Part shown: positions 1 to 7,019 of the stretch, piece after piece
How positions within the stretch are numbered: the stretch's first letter is position 1
How the letters are laid out: each line of letters opens with the position of its first letter
Assembly: GCA_004563195.1 (NCBI GenBank)
Contig: SFTJ01000054.1
Location: 1 to 18,193, forward strand
Reading direction: 5' to 3'
DNA from: a bacterium
GTDB taxonomy: Bacteria > Bacteroidota > Bacteroidia > Bacteroidales > Muribaculaceae
DNA: 18,193 nucleotides
Notes under the pieces: model-generated
Databases searched by the model: none
The model's input: the letters and a program-made list of their open reading frames with translations, nothing else
What the model was told of the DNA's origin: nothing
Position numbers and translations under genes: made by a program

Positions 1-894
1 GCCGCTTTCAAACCAATAACTATTCAATGTCCTGTCTTGAAAAGCGTTTAGCAAACTGAACGGATTGTAAATATCGGGTGAAGGCCAAGCGAAATGATAA
101 CCATCGTATTGACCTTTCAATTCGTTCATTGCCTCTTCAGCAGTTATGCCGTTGAACGAAGCGTAATCTTCCACATAATCAGCCATCTGAGTGCGAATCT
201 CCTCCTCACTGATGCCGCAAACTGCCGCAAATTCGGGGTTCATAGAGATATTTTTCAGATTATTCAATTCGCTGAAAATGCTAAGTTGCGAGAACTTAGT
301 TATGCCGGTAATGAACACGAATTGCAAATGCGGGTCGGAATATTTCAGCGGCGAATAGAAATTTCGCATTATTTGGCGCAGTTGGTCCAAATAATCCTTT
401 TTGTGCACCACATCGAGCAATGGCGCATCATATTCGTCAATCAGCACCACCACTTTCTTGCCCGTCTGAGCATGAGCACGCTCTATCAAACCCTGCAAGC
501 GCTGGTTGAGATTTATTTCATCAGGCAAACCTTTACCATAAACCCGCTCATAGTTCGATAGTTTCCCACTAATTTCCTGCTTCAACTCTTCGGGACCTTC
601 GTGCTTGGCTGTACTCATATCAAAGCGCAGCACCGGATACTCAGTCCACTCCGGTTCCACGCCACCTATGTAAGTGCCTTCAAAAAGGTCCTTTCTACCC
701 TCAAAATACGCCTGAAGAGTAGACACAAGCAACGACTTTCCAAATCGCCTCGGGCGACTCAGAAAGATATAGCTACTATGAGCAATCATCTTTGGGATAA
801 ACTCTGTCTTATCGATGTAAAGACAATCGTTATCAACCAATTTTTCATACGTTTGTATGCCAACCGGCAATCGCTTTAGTGTCTTATTCTCCAT
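1..894 (-). CDS. AAA-ATPase-like / PD-(D/E)XK family protein, C-terminus cut by window edge
   Basis: Reading the minus strand from an ATG at 894 gives 298 uninterrupted codons that run off the window start. The protein opens with the family's typical N-terminus (MENKTLKRLPVGIQTYEKL). It has a Walker A motif, SRPRRFGKS, at residues 46-54 and a Walker B-like segment, VVVLIDEYDAPL, around 148-159. The later ITGITKFS and GQYDGYHF segments are also usual for the AAA-ATPase-like family (PF09820). Known members normally continue into a PD-(D/E)XK nuclease-like domain (PF08011 type), which would lie outside this window. These genes are abundant and strongly expanded in gut Bacteroidales, and their role is not established. 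No partner gene is visible beside it. The domain call is firm; the nuclease half is inferred from the family. Confidence 0.88.
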   Translation of the reverse strand, partial: MENKTLKRLPVGIQTYEKLVDNDCLYIDKTEFIPKMIAHSSYIFLSRPRRFGKSLLVSTLQAYFEGRKDLFEGTYIGGVEPEWTEYPVLRFDMSTAKHEGPEELKQEISGKLSNYERVYGKGLPDEINLNQRLQGLIERAHAQTGKKVVVLIDEYDAPLLDVVHKKDYLDQLRQIMRNFYSPLKYSDPHLQFVFITGITKFSQLSIFSELNNLKNISMNPEFAAVCGISEEEIRTQMADYVEDYASFNGITAEEAMNELKGQYDGYHFAWPSPDIYNPFSLLNAFQDRTLNSYWFESG

Positions 895-913
895 AACCTT
901 ATATTTTGATGTA

Positions 914-921
914 CAAATATA
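914..921 (-). promoter_or_regulatory. Candidate -7 element for the AAA-ATPase-like gene
   Basis: The minus strand reads TATATTTG, an exact match to the Bacteroidota -7 consensus TAnnTTTG, with 19 bases between it and the ATG at 894. I see no clear TTTG-type -33 element at the expected distance. Confidence 0.5.
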
Positions 922-993
922 AAGATTTGGCGCGAAACTTGAAAGAAAACAAACTTTTTAAGTCCAATTTCTGCTCTATTGAAGGGGTTCTAT

Positions 994-1032
994 AAAAAAA
1001 GTGGCGACATAGTATTGGTTTACTATCGCCAC
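994..1032 (-). terminator. Rho-independent terminator of the DUF4332 gene
   Basis: Arms at 1001-1014 and 1021-1032 pair (GTGGCGA with TCGCCAC, then TAGTA with TACTA, with a two-base bulge). On the minus strand the stem is followed by a run of seven T. It lies about 30 bases beyond the stop of the minus-strand gene at 1061-1468, so it most likely ends that transcript and separates it from the AAA-ATPase-like gene. Confidence 0.85.
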
Positions 1033-1060
1033 TTATTCGGTACACAATATTTCGGTGCAA

Positions 1061-1468
1061 TTAGTAGGAGATAATTGCTTCCAATTCTTTAGCTTGTTCT
1101 ATAATCTTGGTGAGTTCAGCCTCCGACGGTACGCGATTGCAGAGGTGTTTCTCGTTGTTGACCTCAGTTACCTTAGCGTGAAGGTTGGCAGGAACGCGAT
1201 GTTTGAGTTCTTTCACGGTGTCTACACCTGCAGCTTCGAGGAGCTCGGCAAACTGACTGGCAATGCCGTTGATGCGGAACAAGTCGGCATGGTTGGTCCA
1301 TTTAAGGATGAGTTTTTCTGAAATACCGGTGTCTTCAGCCAGTTTTGTGCGGCCACTCTTGCCGGCGCATTTTTCGAGGAAATCGTCGGTTGTCTTAATG
1401 CCGGCTTCTTGAAGTTTCTTGGCATATGCTACGCCTATGCCTTCGATTTGGTCGATTTTGTATCCCAT
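1061..1468 (-). CDS. DUF4332 helix-hairpin-helix protein
   Basis: This 135-residue cytoplasmic protein has no signal peptide or membrane segment. It contains two helix-hairpin-helix-like stretches. The first, IEGIGVAYAKKLQEAGIKT, is near residues 8-26. The second, INGIASQFAELLEAAGVDT, is near 66-84. Each is followed by a helical segment, and a short acidic tail ends in EAIISY. This repeated pattern is that of the DUF4332 family (PF14229), which is thought to bind nucleic acid through its HhH motifs, although no specific function is known to me. The gene stands alone: a good terminator follows it, and the upstream 470 bases hold no gene. I found no convincing TAnnTTTG promoter, but a 6-bp inverted repeat (ATTGCA, 1501-1506, with TGCAAT, 1512-1517) lies 33 bases upstream of the start. 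Confidence 0.85.
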   Translation of the reverse strand: MGYKIDQIEGIGVAYAKKLQEAGIKTTDDFLEKCAGKSGRTKLAEDTGISEKLILKWTNHADLFRINGIASQFAELLEAAGVDTVKELKHRVPANLHAKVTEVNNEKHLCNRVPSEAELTKIIEQAKELEAIISY

Positions 1469-1653
1469 TTTTAGTCACTTAAAAGGTTAATAAATAGTGG
1501 ATTGCAAGTTATGCAATTTCCGTGATTCGTGCAATAGCTTTTGAGGCTTATTTTTGACTGAGTCGGCAATTATTGGAAAAAATTATGTTTTTGAGTGTGA
1601 TTATCTTCACATATAGTTCGTCTAATGGTTGAGAATTATCAATAGCCTTTGTG

Positions 1654-1791
1654 GCGCGAGAATGGTTTTTCGCGCGTAGGCAAATTCTCAGCATCGCATT
1701 TCGTCCTGAGTGATGTGTCGTGGTGGCTACACGGTGTGGCGTGGAATCATGGTGTGAGGTTTTTTCGGTTCCGCGCTCCCGAGTAGCCACC
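1654..1791. ncRNA. Possible structured RNA: three consecutive hairpins
   Basis: Stem 1 pairs GCGCGA (1654-1659) with TCGCGC (1670-1675). Stem 2 pairs CTCAG (1687-1691) with CTGAG (1706-1710). Stem 3 pairs GGTGGCTAC (1722-1730) with GTAGCCACC (1783-1791), nine perfect pairs enclosing a second stem of about eight pairs (1739-1746 with 1769-1776, one G-U). An alternative pairing, GAGAAT (1658-1663) with ATTCTC (1684-1689), excludes stem 1. On the plus strand stem 3 is followed by TTTATTATT. I recognise no RNA family, and neither strand has a clear TAnnTTTG promoter, so strand and function are open. Confidence 0.3.
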
Positions 1792-1852
1792 TTTATTATT
1801 CTGCACAATCACGTAGTTATTATTTGTTAAATTGCCCTACGGGGCTTCAACT

Positions 1853-1893
1853 TTCAAGCTTTTTCGGTGTCAAAACAAACGAAAGCGCTTGAA
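1853..1893. promoter_or_regulatory. Hairpin upstream of the Spy-like gene
   Basis: TTCAAGC (1853-1859) pairs with GCTTGAA (1887-1893). Inside it TTTCG (1862-1866) pairs with CGAAA (1880-1884). A near-match to the -7 element, TACTTTTA, follows at 1901-1908. The dyad could be an operator or a leader structure for the gene starting at 1940; the sequence does not decide between them. Confidence 0.35.
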
Positions 1894-1939
1894 GAAGAAA
1901 TACTTTTATTCACCATTAAGAAACCGAATTGATTAAGTT

Positions 1940-2575
1940 ATGAAGAAGTTAGTAATGATAATCGTAATGATGGCAGCAACTATGAGTGCTATGGCACAAA
2001 CCGAAACAAAAACTGCTGCAAAGCGTAACGTTACCCCCGAAGAGAAAATCGAACGCCAAGTAAAGCGTATGCAGAGCGAATTGATGCTCAGCGATGATGC
2101 TTCGAGCAAGTTTGAATCGCTCTACAAGGATTATCTCAGCGATTTGCGCAAAGAAGCCGACAAGGTGACAGAGCTGCGCAAGGAAATCAATAAAAAGCGT
2201 GCCGACAACACTCTGAAAGAAAAGGACATAAAGAACCTGCAAGAGAAGCAGCTCGCTTTAGAAAAGAAGCGTGTGGAAATCAGAGAGAAATATTACGACA
2301 AGTTCTCCAAAATCCTCAACGCTCACCAATTGCAGAAAGTTATGTTCCAAAGCTTTGAAAAGCGTAACGGCCGTGGCGGCAAGGGCATGGCTAAACAGAG
2401 CTGCGAAGGTTGTCAGCAGGATGTAAAGATTCGCGACTCAAAGGTTCGCGCCGATCGTTTCGGTATGCCGCGCGTTCAGCACGATCGCAATGGTGCAAAG
2501 CTCGTTCGCAGAGCAAAAATCACCGACGGTCAAACTATCGAAAAGGCACAACAAAGTGTTCGTTCCGACGAATGA
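1940..2575 (+). CDS. Secreted Spy/CpxP-like coiled-coil protein
   Basis: The 211-residue protein starts with a clear signal peptide (KK, then a Met/Val/Ile/Ala core) with a likely cut after AMA at residue 19, so it should act in the periplasm. Residues about 31-140 are highly charged and helical, with a long Lys/Glu heptad stretch (DLRKEADKVTELRKEINKK) and a final helix ending FSKILNAHQLQKVMFQSFEK. That layout resembles the Spy/CpxP-type chaperones and related small helical proteins common in Bacteroidetes. The family assignment is by pattern only. The last 60 residues are basic and probably disordered and contain one CxxC pair (C155, C158). The gene is single, with an upstream dyad and a strong terminator after it. 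It may answer envelope stress, but that is inference from the fold. Confidence 0.7.
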   Translation: MKKLVMIIVMMAATMSAMAQTETKTAAKRNVTPEEKIERQVKRMQSELMLSDDASSKFESLYKDYLSDLRKEADKVTELRKEINKKRADNTLKEKDIKNLQEKQLALEKKRVEIREKYYDKFSKILNAHQLQKVMFQSFEKRNGRGGKGMAKQSCEGCQQDVKIRDSKVRADRFGMPRVQHDRNGAKLVRRAKITDGQTIEKAQQSVRSDE

Positions 2576-2617
2576 TATACAAACACTCATTTTTATAAAT
2601 CATTATTGTTTTGCCAA

Positions 2618-2666
2618 CGAGGGCGAGGGTAATCAAAATAATACCGCTCGCCCTCGATTATTTTAT
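2618..2666 (+). terminator. Rho-independent terminator of the Spy-like gene
   Basis: CGAGGGCGAG (2618-2627) pairs perfectly with CTCGCCCTCG (2647-2656), with extra GGT/ACC pairing inside. The tail ATTATTTTATCT is U-rich. It lies about 40 bases after the stop at 2575. Confidence 0.85.
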
Positions 2667-2816
2667 CTATTTTCCTCGCCTTTCAATGCGGTCGGGTAAG
2701 GCAGCGTGGAAGGCAAAAATCTTACTCCATACCGATAAAAAATATACCCCCCTCGTGGGTCACCTTAAAAATGTGGAAATCGGTCCCAAAATGCCGTTTT
2801 TTGCCCAAAAACATGG

Positions 2817-2865
2817 GATAGCATAGCGGTAAGTGCTTTTTTTTACCACTTACCGCTATGCTATC
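2817..2865. repeat. Perfect 19-bp inverted repeat (hairpin)
   Basis: GATAGCATAGCGGTAAGTG (2817-2835) is the exact reverse complement of 2847-2865, separated by an 11-base T-rich loop (2836-2846). AAAAAC at 2807-2812 can pair further with GTTTTT at 2870-2875, lengthening the stem across a mismatch. It sits between two ordinary terminators pointing toward each other, so it is not needed to end either transcript. It could be a two-way transcription barrier or the remnant of a small mobile element. Confidence 0.75.
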
Positions 2866-2900
2866 GGGGGTTTTTGAGTTTTGGGGCGGATGATGGTATA

Positions 2901-2955
2901 AGAAAAAATATGCCACCAAGTCGGGTCTCCGGGTGGGGACTGCGGCTTGGTGGCA
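2901..2955 (-). terminator. Rho-independent terminator of the fucosidase gene
   Basis: TGCCACCAAG (2911-2920) pairs perfectly with CTTGGTGGCA (2946-2955), with a second inner stem GTCTCC/GGGGAC. On the minus strand the stem runs into TATTTTTTCT. It begins 27 bases after the stop of the minus-strand gene. Confidence 0.88.
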
Positions 2956-2981
2956 TTGCTATTTGTGTGGTGTGGGTGTTA

Positions 2982-4811
2982 TCAGAATTGCTCTACGCCG
3001 AGGCGTTGGGCGGCTACTGAGTCGCCTTCGTTGACCATGCGGGTGGCTTTAAGCACGAGCACGCGGGCCTTGGTGGGGGCGAAGCGCACTGATTGTGCTA
3101 TAGGGTTATTCTTGATGTTGGAGAATTCTCCCTTGGTGATGAGCTGCACATTGTTGGCCGAAGGTCCGGCATAGAGTTCGTAGTGTGTGATAGTGCCCTT
3201 GCCGTCGGTGTTAGGCTTATAGTGGAGCACATTCACGGTGCGTTCGTCGCCGAGGTCGAGCACGAAGCGGTCGGGTTCGGCGGTGGAGGTGAACTCGATT
3301 GACGGGAAGTCGTCGGCACGGTCTTCAAACACTATTTCGCTTTCTGCGCCGCCGTAGTAGGCTGCAATGTTATTGATGCACGGGCAAGCGCGCGAACTCT
3401 TGATGGTGACTCTCAAGCCGTCGGTTTCTACAGTGGCGAAGCGGAGCAGACGCTTATAGCCTATGGTGGTGGTTTCCTCGTTGATGGTTATGGGCATCCA
3501 CTCATCGCCTGAGCGATATTCCACGAGAAATTCCTGCACGCGTTGTCCCAGCGGGATATATTCTTGAAGCATCATTCGGTTCACTTTAGTCACTTCGGGC
3601 AGAGTGAATGTTACCGAAGCCTCGGTGACATTGTCGTCGGTAGCCCAATAGGTGTCGTAATCGTCGTCGGAGATAGCCTTGGCGCCGAATTTGCCGCCAC
3701 GGGTGTTGCTCACTTCGGGTTCGATGCCTACAAGGATGTTGTCGGCGAGTTCAGCCATTACGCGCTTGTGGGCATCTACGGCATTAGCCGAGTCGGTGGG
3801 GTGAATGCGACCGGTGCGGTCTACGGGGAAGTTGAGCAAGAAATTGGCGTTGTGACCCACGCTGCGATAGTAGAGGTCAACGAGTTTTTCCACGCTCTTC
3901 ACCTTATCGTTTTCGCTCTCGTGGAAGAACCAACCCGGGCGAATCGACACGTCGCACTCGGCAGGAATCCAGTGAGTGCCGTCGGTGTGACCATATTGCA
4001 AGGTGCGATATTCGGGATAGCCCGGATACACCTCATCGCCGCGTAGCAAAGCCCAACTGGTGGCGCTTGCTATGCCGTTTTCGTTGCCCACCCAGCGGCA
4101 ACCGGGACCACCGTCGGAGAATATGATGGCTTGAGGTTGGTTTTTAAGAATGTGAGCAAACACTTCGGGGAAGTTGTAGTAGGTGCGGCGGTCGATGGTG
4201 CGAGTCTCGTTGGCTCCGCCATAGTAGCCGTCGCCACCATTGGCGCCATCGAGCCAAAACTCAAATATCTCGCCATAGCGAGTGGTGAGTTCTTCGATTT
4301 GCTTATGATAGTATTCCAAATATTCAGGAGTGCCATAGTTGGCGGCATTGCGGTCCCATGGCGAGAGATACACGCCGAATTTCAGCCCGTATTTCTTGCA
4401 AGCTGCTTGGAGTTCGCCCACTATGTCGCCTTTTCCGTCCTTGTAGGGCGAATTGCGAATGCAGTATTCGGTGAGTTCGGTAGGCCATAGGCAGAAGCCG
4501 TCGTGGTGCTTTGCAGTGATGATAAATCCCTGCATACCGGCTTCCTTAGCCACGCGCACCCATTGCTCGCAGTCGAGGTTGGTGGGGTTGAGTTCCGACG
4601 CCGGAGTGTCGCCATAGCCCCATTCCTTGTCGGCAAAGGTGTTTAAGCCGAAGTGCACAAAGGCATATTTTTCCATTTTGTGCCACTCAACCTGATGCTC
4701 TGAGGGAAGCGGTCCCACCGGTGAAGGTGCTTCTACGCTTGCGCACGATGTAAGCATCATCGATGCCACAACGCCAAATCCAAACGATGTGATAGAATTT
4801 AGTAGTTTCAT
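2982..4811 (-). CDS. Alpha-L-fucosidase (GH29) lipoprotein with C-terminal F5/8-type domains
   Basis: I start the gene at the ATG at 4811 (609 residues) because it puts a lipoprotein signal peptide first: MKLLN, a hydrophobic stretch and the lipobox LTSC with lipidated C23. A longer open frame to 5009 would add 66 residues unlike any signal and run over the promoter. Residues about 35-335 form the GH29 barrel: FVHFGLNTF (51-59), KHHDGFCLW (101-109) and FEFWLDG, whose D188 is the expected nucleophile. Residues about 340-470 look like an F5/8 type C (carbohydrate-binding) domain, and about 475-609 like a second, more divergent one. The enzyme should remove alpha-linked fucose from glycans such as mucin at the cell envelope. 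It has its own promoter and terminator; no SusC/SusD pair or other glycosidase is next to it. GH29 is firm; linkage preference cannot be read from this. Confidence 0.93.
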   Translation of the reverse strand: MKLLNSITSFGFGVVASMMLTSCASVEAPSPVGPLPSEHQVEWHKMEKYAFVHFGLNTFADKEWGYGDTPASELNPTNLDCEQWVRVAKEAGMQGFIITAKHHDGFCLWPTELTEYCIRNSPYKDGKGDIVGELQAACKKYGLKFGVYLSPWDRNAANYGTPEYLEYYHKQIEELTTRYGEIFEFWLDGANGGDGYYGGANETRTIDRRTYYNFPEVFAHILKNQPQAIIFSDGGPGCRWVGNENGIASATSWALLRGDEVYPGYPEYRTLQYGHTDGTHWIPAECDVSIRPGWFFHESENDKVKSVEKLVDLYYRSVGHNANFLLNFPVDRTGRIHPTDSANAVDAHKRVMAELADNILVGIEPEVSNTRGGKFGAKAISDDDYDTYWATDDNVTEASVTFTLPEVTKVNRMMLQEYIPLGQRVQEFLVEYRSGDEWMPITINEETTTIGYKRLLRFATVETDGLRVTIKSSRACPCINNIAAYYGGAESEIVFEDRADDFPSIEFTSTAEPDRFVLDLGDERTVNVLHYKPNTDGKGTITHYELYAGPSANNVQLITKGEFSNIKNNPIAQSVRFAPTKARVLVLKATRMVNEGDSVAAQRLGVEQF

Positions 4812-4860
4812 GATAATAATAGTTGTGTTGTGTTGGTCTGGTTTATAGTTTAGTTTTTCA

Positions 4861-4891
4861 CAAAGATAATTCTTTTCACTCTGCCAAGCAA
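4861..4891 (-). promoter_or_regulatory. Promoter of the fucosidase gene
   Basis: On the minus strand the -7 element TATCTTTG lies at 4868-4861. A TTG at 4891-4889 stands 20 bases upstream of it, fitting the Bacteroidota -33/-7 spacing. This predicts a leader of roughly 40 bases before the ATG at 4811, supporting that start. Confidence 0.6.
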
Positions 4892-4950
4892 GCAAAAAAT
4901 TCAAACCGTGCCGTCGGAAACAAATATTATCGTGTGATATGCAGATAATT

Positions 4951-4974
4951 GCGCAAAATTTTGTAATTTTGCGC
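4951..4974 (+). promoter_or_regulatory. lysS -7 element inside a perfect 10-bp palindrome
   Basis: GCGCAAAATT (4951-4960) and AATTTTGCGC (4965-4974) are exact inverted copies separated by four bases. The right arm contains the -7 element TAATTTTG (4964-4971), 44 bases before the lysS ATG. I see no clear -33 box. The dyad could be an operator or just a symmetrical promoter. Confidence 0.5.
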
Positions 4975-5015
4975 TTTGCAAAACGAAAAAAATATTTACA
5001 GACAATCAATAATAT

Positions 5016-6764
5016 ATGAGCATTTTCGATTTAAGTGAACAAGAAATCATCAGACGTAACAGTCTGAACGAGTTGCGCAAGATGGGCATAGAGCCCTATC
5101 CTGCAGCCGAATACAAGGTAAATGCCTACACCGAAGAGATGAAGGCCTCGTTCAGCGACGATGCCGAGCCACGCCAAGTGAGCATAGCAGGTCGCATCAT
5201 GGGCCGTCGCATCATGGGTAAGGCTTCGTTTATGGAACTTCAGGACAGCAAAGGTCGCATACAGGTGTATATCAATCGCGACGAGTTGTGCCCCGATGAG
5301 AATAAAGACTTGTATAATGTAGTGTTCAAGAAATTGCTCGATATAGGCGACTTTGTGGGCGTGGAGGGCTTTGTGTTCCGCACTCAGACCGGCGAAATCT
5401 CGGTACACGCCAAGAGCCTCACCGTGCTCAGCAAGTCGATTCGCCCATTGCCTATCGTTAAGGTTAAAGATGGCGTTACCTACGACGCTTTCGACGACCC
5501 CGAACTTCGCTACCGTCAGCGCTACGTCGACCTCATAGTGAACGATGGCGTTAAGGACACTTTCCTCAAGCGTGCCACCGTGCTTCGCACCATGCGCCGA
5601 GTGTTTGACGAGGCCGGTTATACCGAAGTTGAGACGCCTACCTTGCAATCGATAGCCGGTGGTGCCTCGGCTCGCCCGTTTATCACTCACTTCAATGCGC
5701 TCAACCAAGATATGTATATGCGCATCGCCACCGAACTCTATCTTAAGCGACTGATTGTGGGCGGCTTCGAAGGTGTGTACGAAATAGGCAAGAACTTCCG
5801 CAACGAGGGTATGGACCGCACCCACAATCCGGAGTTTACTTGTATGGAGCTGTATGTTCAATACAAGGACTACAACTGGATGATGAGTTTCACCGAAAAC
5901 TTGCTCGAAACCATCTGTACCGAAGTCAACGGCAAGCCGGAATGTATGATCGACGGCAATCTCGTTAGCTTCAAGGCTCCATATCGCCGTTTGCCTATCC
6001 TCGAAGCCATCAAGGAAGAGACCGGCTACGACCTCGAGGGCAAGAGCGAAGAAGAAATACGCGAAATAGCCAATAAACTCGGCATCGAGACCGATGAAAC
6101 TATGGGTAAGGGCAAACTTATCGACGAAATCTTCGGCGAAACTTGCGAAGGCAAGTTCATTCAGCCCACCTTTATCACCGACTACCCTGTGGAGATGAGC
6201 CCGCTCACCAAGAAGCACCGCTCGAAGCCGGGTCTTACCGAGCGTTTCGAACTTATGGTAAACGGCAAGGAACTTGCCAACGCCTACTCGGAGCTCAACG
6301 ACCCAATCGACCAGGAAGAGCGCTTCATAGAGCAAATGCGCCTCGCCGACAAGGGCGACGATGAAGCCATGATTATCGACCAGGACTTCCTCCGCGCTTT
6401 GCAATACGGTATGCCTCCCACATCGGGTATCGGCATCGGCATCGACCGCCTCGTGATGCTCATGACCGGCAAGACCTACATACAAGAGGTGCTGTTCTTC
6501 CCGCAGATGCGCCCCGAAAAGGTGGCTCCGCGCGACAAGGTGGAAGCCTTCACTGCTCTCGGCATGCCTGCCGACTGGGTGCCGGGCATTCAGTCGCTCG
6601 GCTATCTCACTGTGGCTTCGATAGCATCGCTCAGTGGTCAGAAATTGCGCCAGATGCTCTTCGACCTCAACAAGAAGTATAAGCTCGACTGGGAAATACC
6701 CACACTCGATGCCGTTACTTCGTGGATAGCAAAGGCTGCCGAAGTTACTCCTACCGAAGAATAA
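5016..6764 (+). CDS. lysS: Lysyl-tRNA synthetase, class II
   Basis: This 582-residue enzyme charges tRNA-Lys with lysine, using ATP, in the cytoplasm. An N-terminal OB-fold anticodon-binding domain spans about residues 53-145 (VSIAGRIMGRRIMGKASFMEL). It is followed by the class II catalytic core. Motif 2 is FRNEGMDRTHNPEFT (261-275) and motif 3 is GIGIGIDRLVML (471-482); ELANAYSELNDP (419-430) is also typical. About 70 residues follow the usual end of the enzyme (from about 512), a C-terminal extension I associate with Bacteroidetes LysS. The start gives the standard N-terminus. The gene has its own promoter and terminator, so although gpsA follows, as is usual in Bacteroidetes, the two are probably transcribed separately here. 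Confidence 0.97.
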   Translation: MSIFDLSEQEIIRRNSLNELRKMGIEPYPAAEYKVNAYTEEMKASFSDDAEPRQVSIAGRIMGRRIMGKASFMELQDSKGRIQVYINRDELCPDENKDLYNVVFKKLLDIGDFVGVEGFVFRTQTGEISVHAKSLTVLSKSIRPLPIVKVKDGVTYDAFDDPELRYRQRYVDLIVNDGVKDTFLKRATVLRTMRRVFDEAGYTEVETPTLQSIAGGASARPFITHFNALNQDMYMRIATELYLKRLIVGGFEGVYEIGKNFRNEGMDRTHNPEFTCMELYVQYKDYNWMMSFTENLLETICTEVNGKPECMIDGNLVSFKAPYRRLPILEAIKEETGYDLEGKSEEEIREIANKLGIETDETMGKGKLIDEIFGETCEGKFIQPTFITDYPVEMSPLTKKHRSKPGLTERFELMVNGKELANAYSELNDPIDQEERFIEQMRLADKGDDEAMIIDQDFLRALQYGMPPTSGIGIGIDRLVMLMTGKTYIQEVLFFPQMRPEKVAPRDKVEAFTALGMPADWVPGIQSLGYLTVASIASLSGQKLRQMLFDLNKKYKLDWEIPTLDAVTSWIAKAAEVTPTEE

Positions 6765-6793
6765 AACCAAACGATTAGCATAACGCTTTTTGA

Positions 6794-6826
6794 GGGTGTG
6801 CCAACTTGGTTTTGGTACACCCTTTT
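6794..6826 (+). terminator. Rho-independent terminator of lysS
   Basis: GGGTGTGCCAA (6794-6804) pairs with TTGGTACACCC (6812-6822) with one G-U, followed by TTTTAT. It lies 30 bases after the lysS stop. Confidence 0.85.
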
Positions 6827-7007
6827 ATAGTTTCTAACAGCAGTTCTCGCTCACCGCACCAAGCCCCACGGCGGCGTGCTGTAATCAAAAAAAAGAAGCC
6901 AATAGCTAACGCTGATAACAAAAACCAACTCCCACGCTAATATGCGATTTTCTCCCGCTACCCAATGGCGCTCAAAACGAAAACCGCAATGAGGCGTAAA
7001 AAAATAA

Positions 7008-7014
7008 TACTTTG
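7008..7014 (+). promoter_or_regulatory. Possible gpsA -7 element, one base short
   Basis: TACTTTG resembles TAnnTTTG with one base missing and ends only five bases before the gpsA ATG. The gene needs its own promoter because the lysS terminator lies upstream. The match is imperfect. Confidence 0.3.
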
Positions 7015-7019
7015 TATCT

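Larger units (their letters stand above)
1469..1939. other. 470-base non-coding stretch with stacked hairpins
   Basis: No credible gene is seen here. The one open frame of any length (86 codons, minus strand, 1548-1808) has no recognisable domain, is rich in His, Arg and Thr, and overlaps strong RNA-like pairings, so I leave it out. The stretch holds a short palindrome at 1501-1517, a run of three hairpins at 1654-1791 and a hairpin at 1853-1893 just before the next gene. Confidence 0.6.
2576..2981. other. Gene-free 400 bases with three strong hairpins
   Basis: I see no credible gene. Open frames on both strands (for example plus 2611-2826) read through hairpin arms and have no domain. The stretch holds the terminator of the Spy-like gene at its left end, a perfect 19-bp hairpin in the middle (2817-2865) and the fucosidase terminator at its right end. 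Confidence 0.7.

Noticed and set aside
1548..1808. 86-codon open frame on the minus strand
   Set aside because: Odd composition, no domain, and it overlaps paired hairpin arms; it is better read as part of a non-coding stretch.
2817..2865. Invertible promoter flanked by inverted repeats
   Set aside because: The arms enclose only 11 bases, too little for an invertible promoter segment, and no invertase gene is adjacent.
4812..5009. 66-residue N-terminal extension of the fucosidase
   Set aside because: It lacks any signal or domain, covers the promoter boxes at 4861-4891, and would bury the clear lipoprotein signal peptide that begins at the ATG at 4811.
5031..6770. 579-codon open frame on the minus strand opposite lysS
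   Set aside because: It is a mirror of lysS codon usage; the plus strand has all class II synthetase motifs and the minus frame has no domain.
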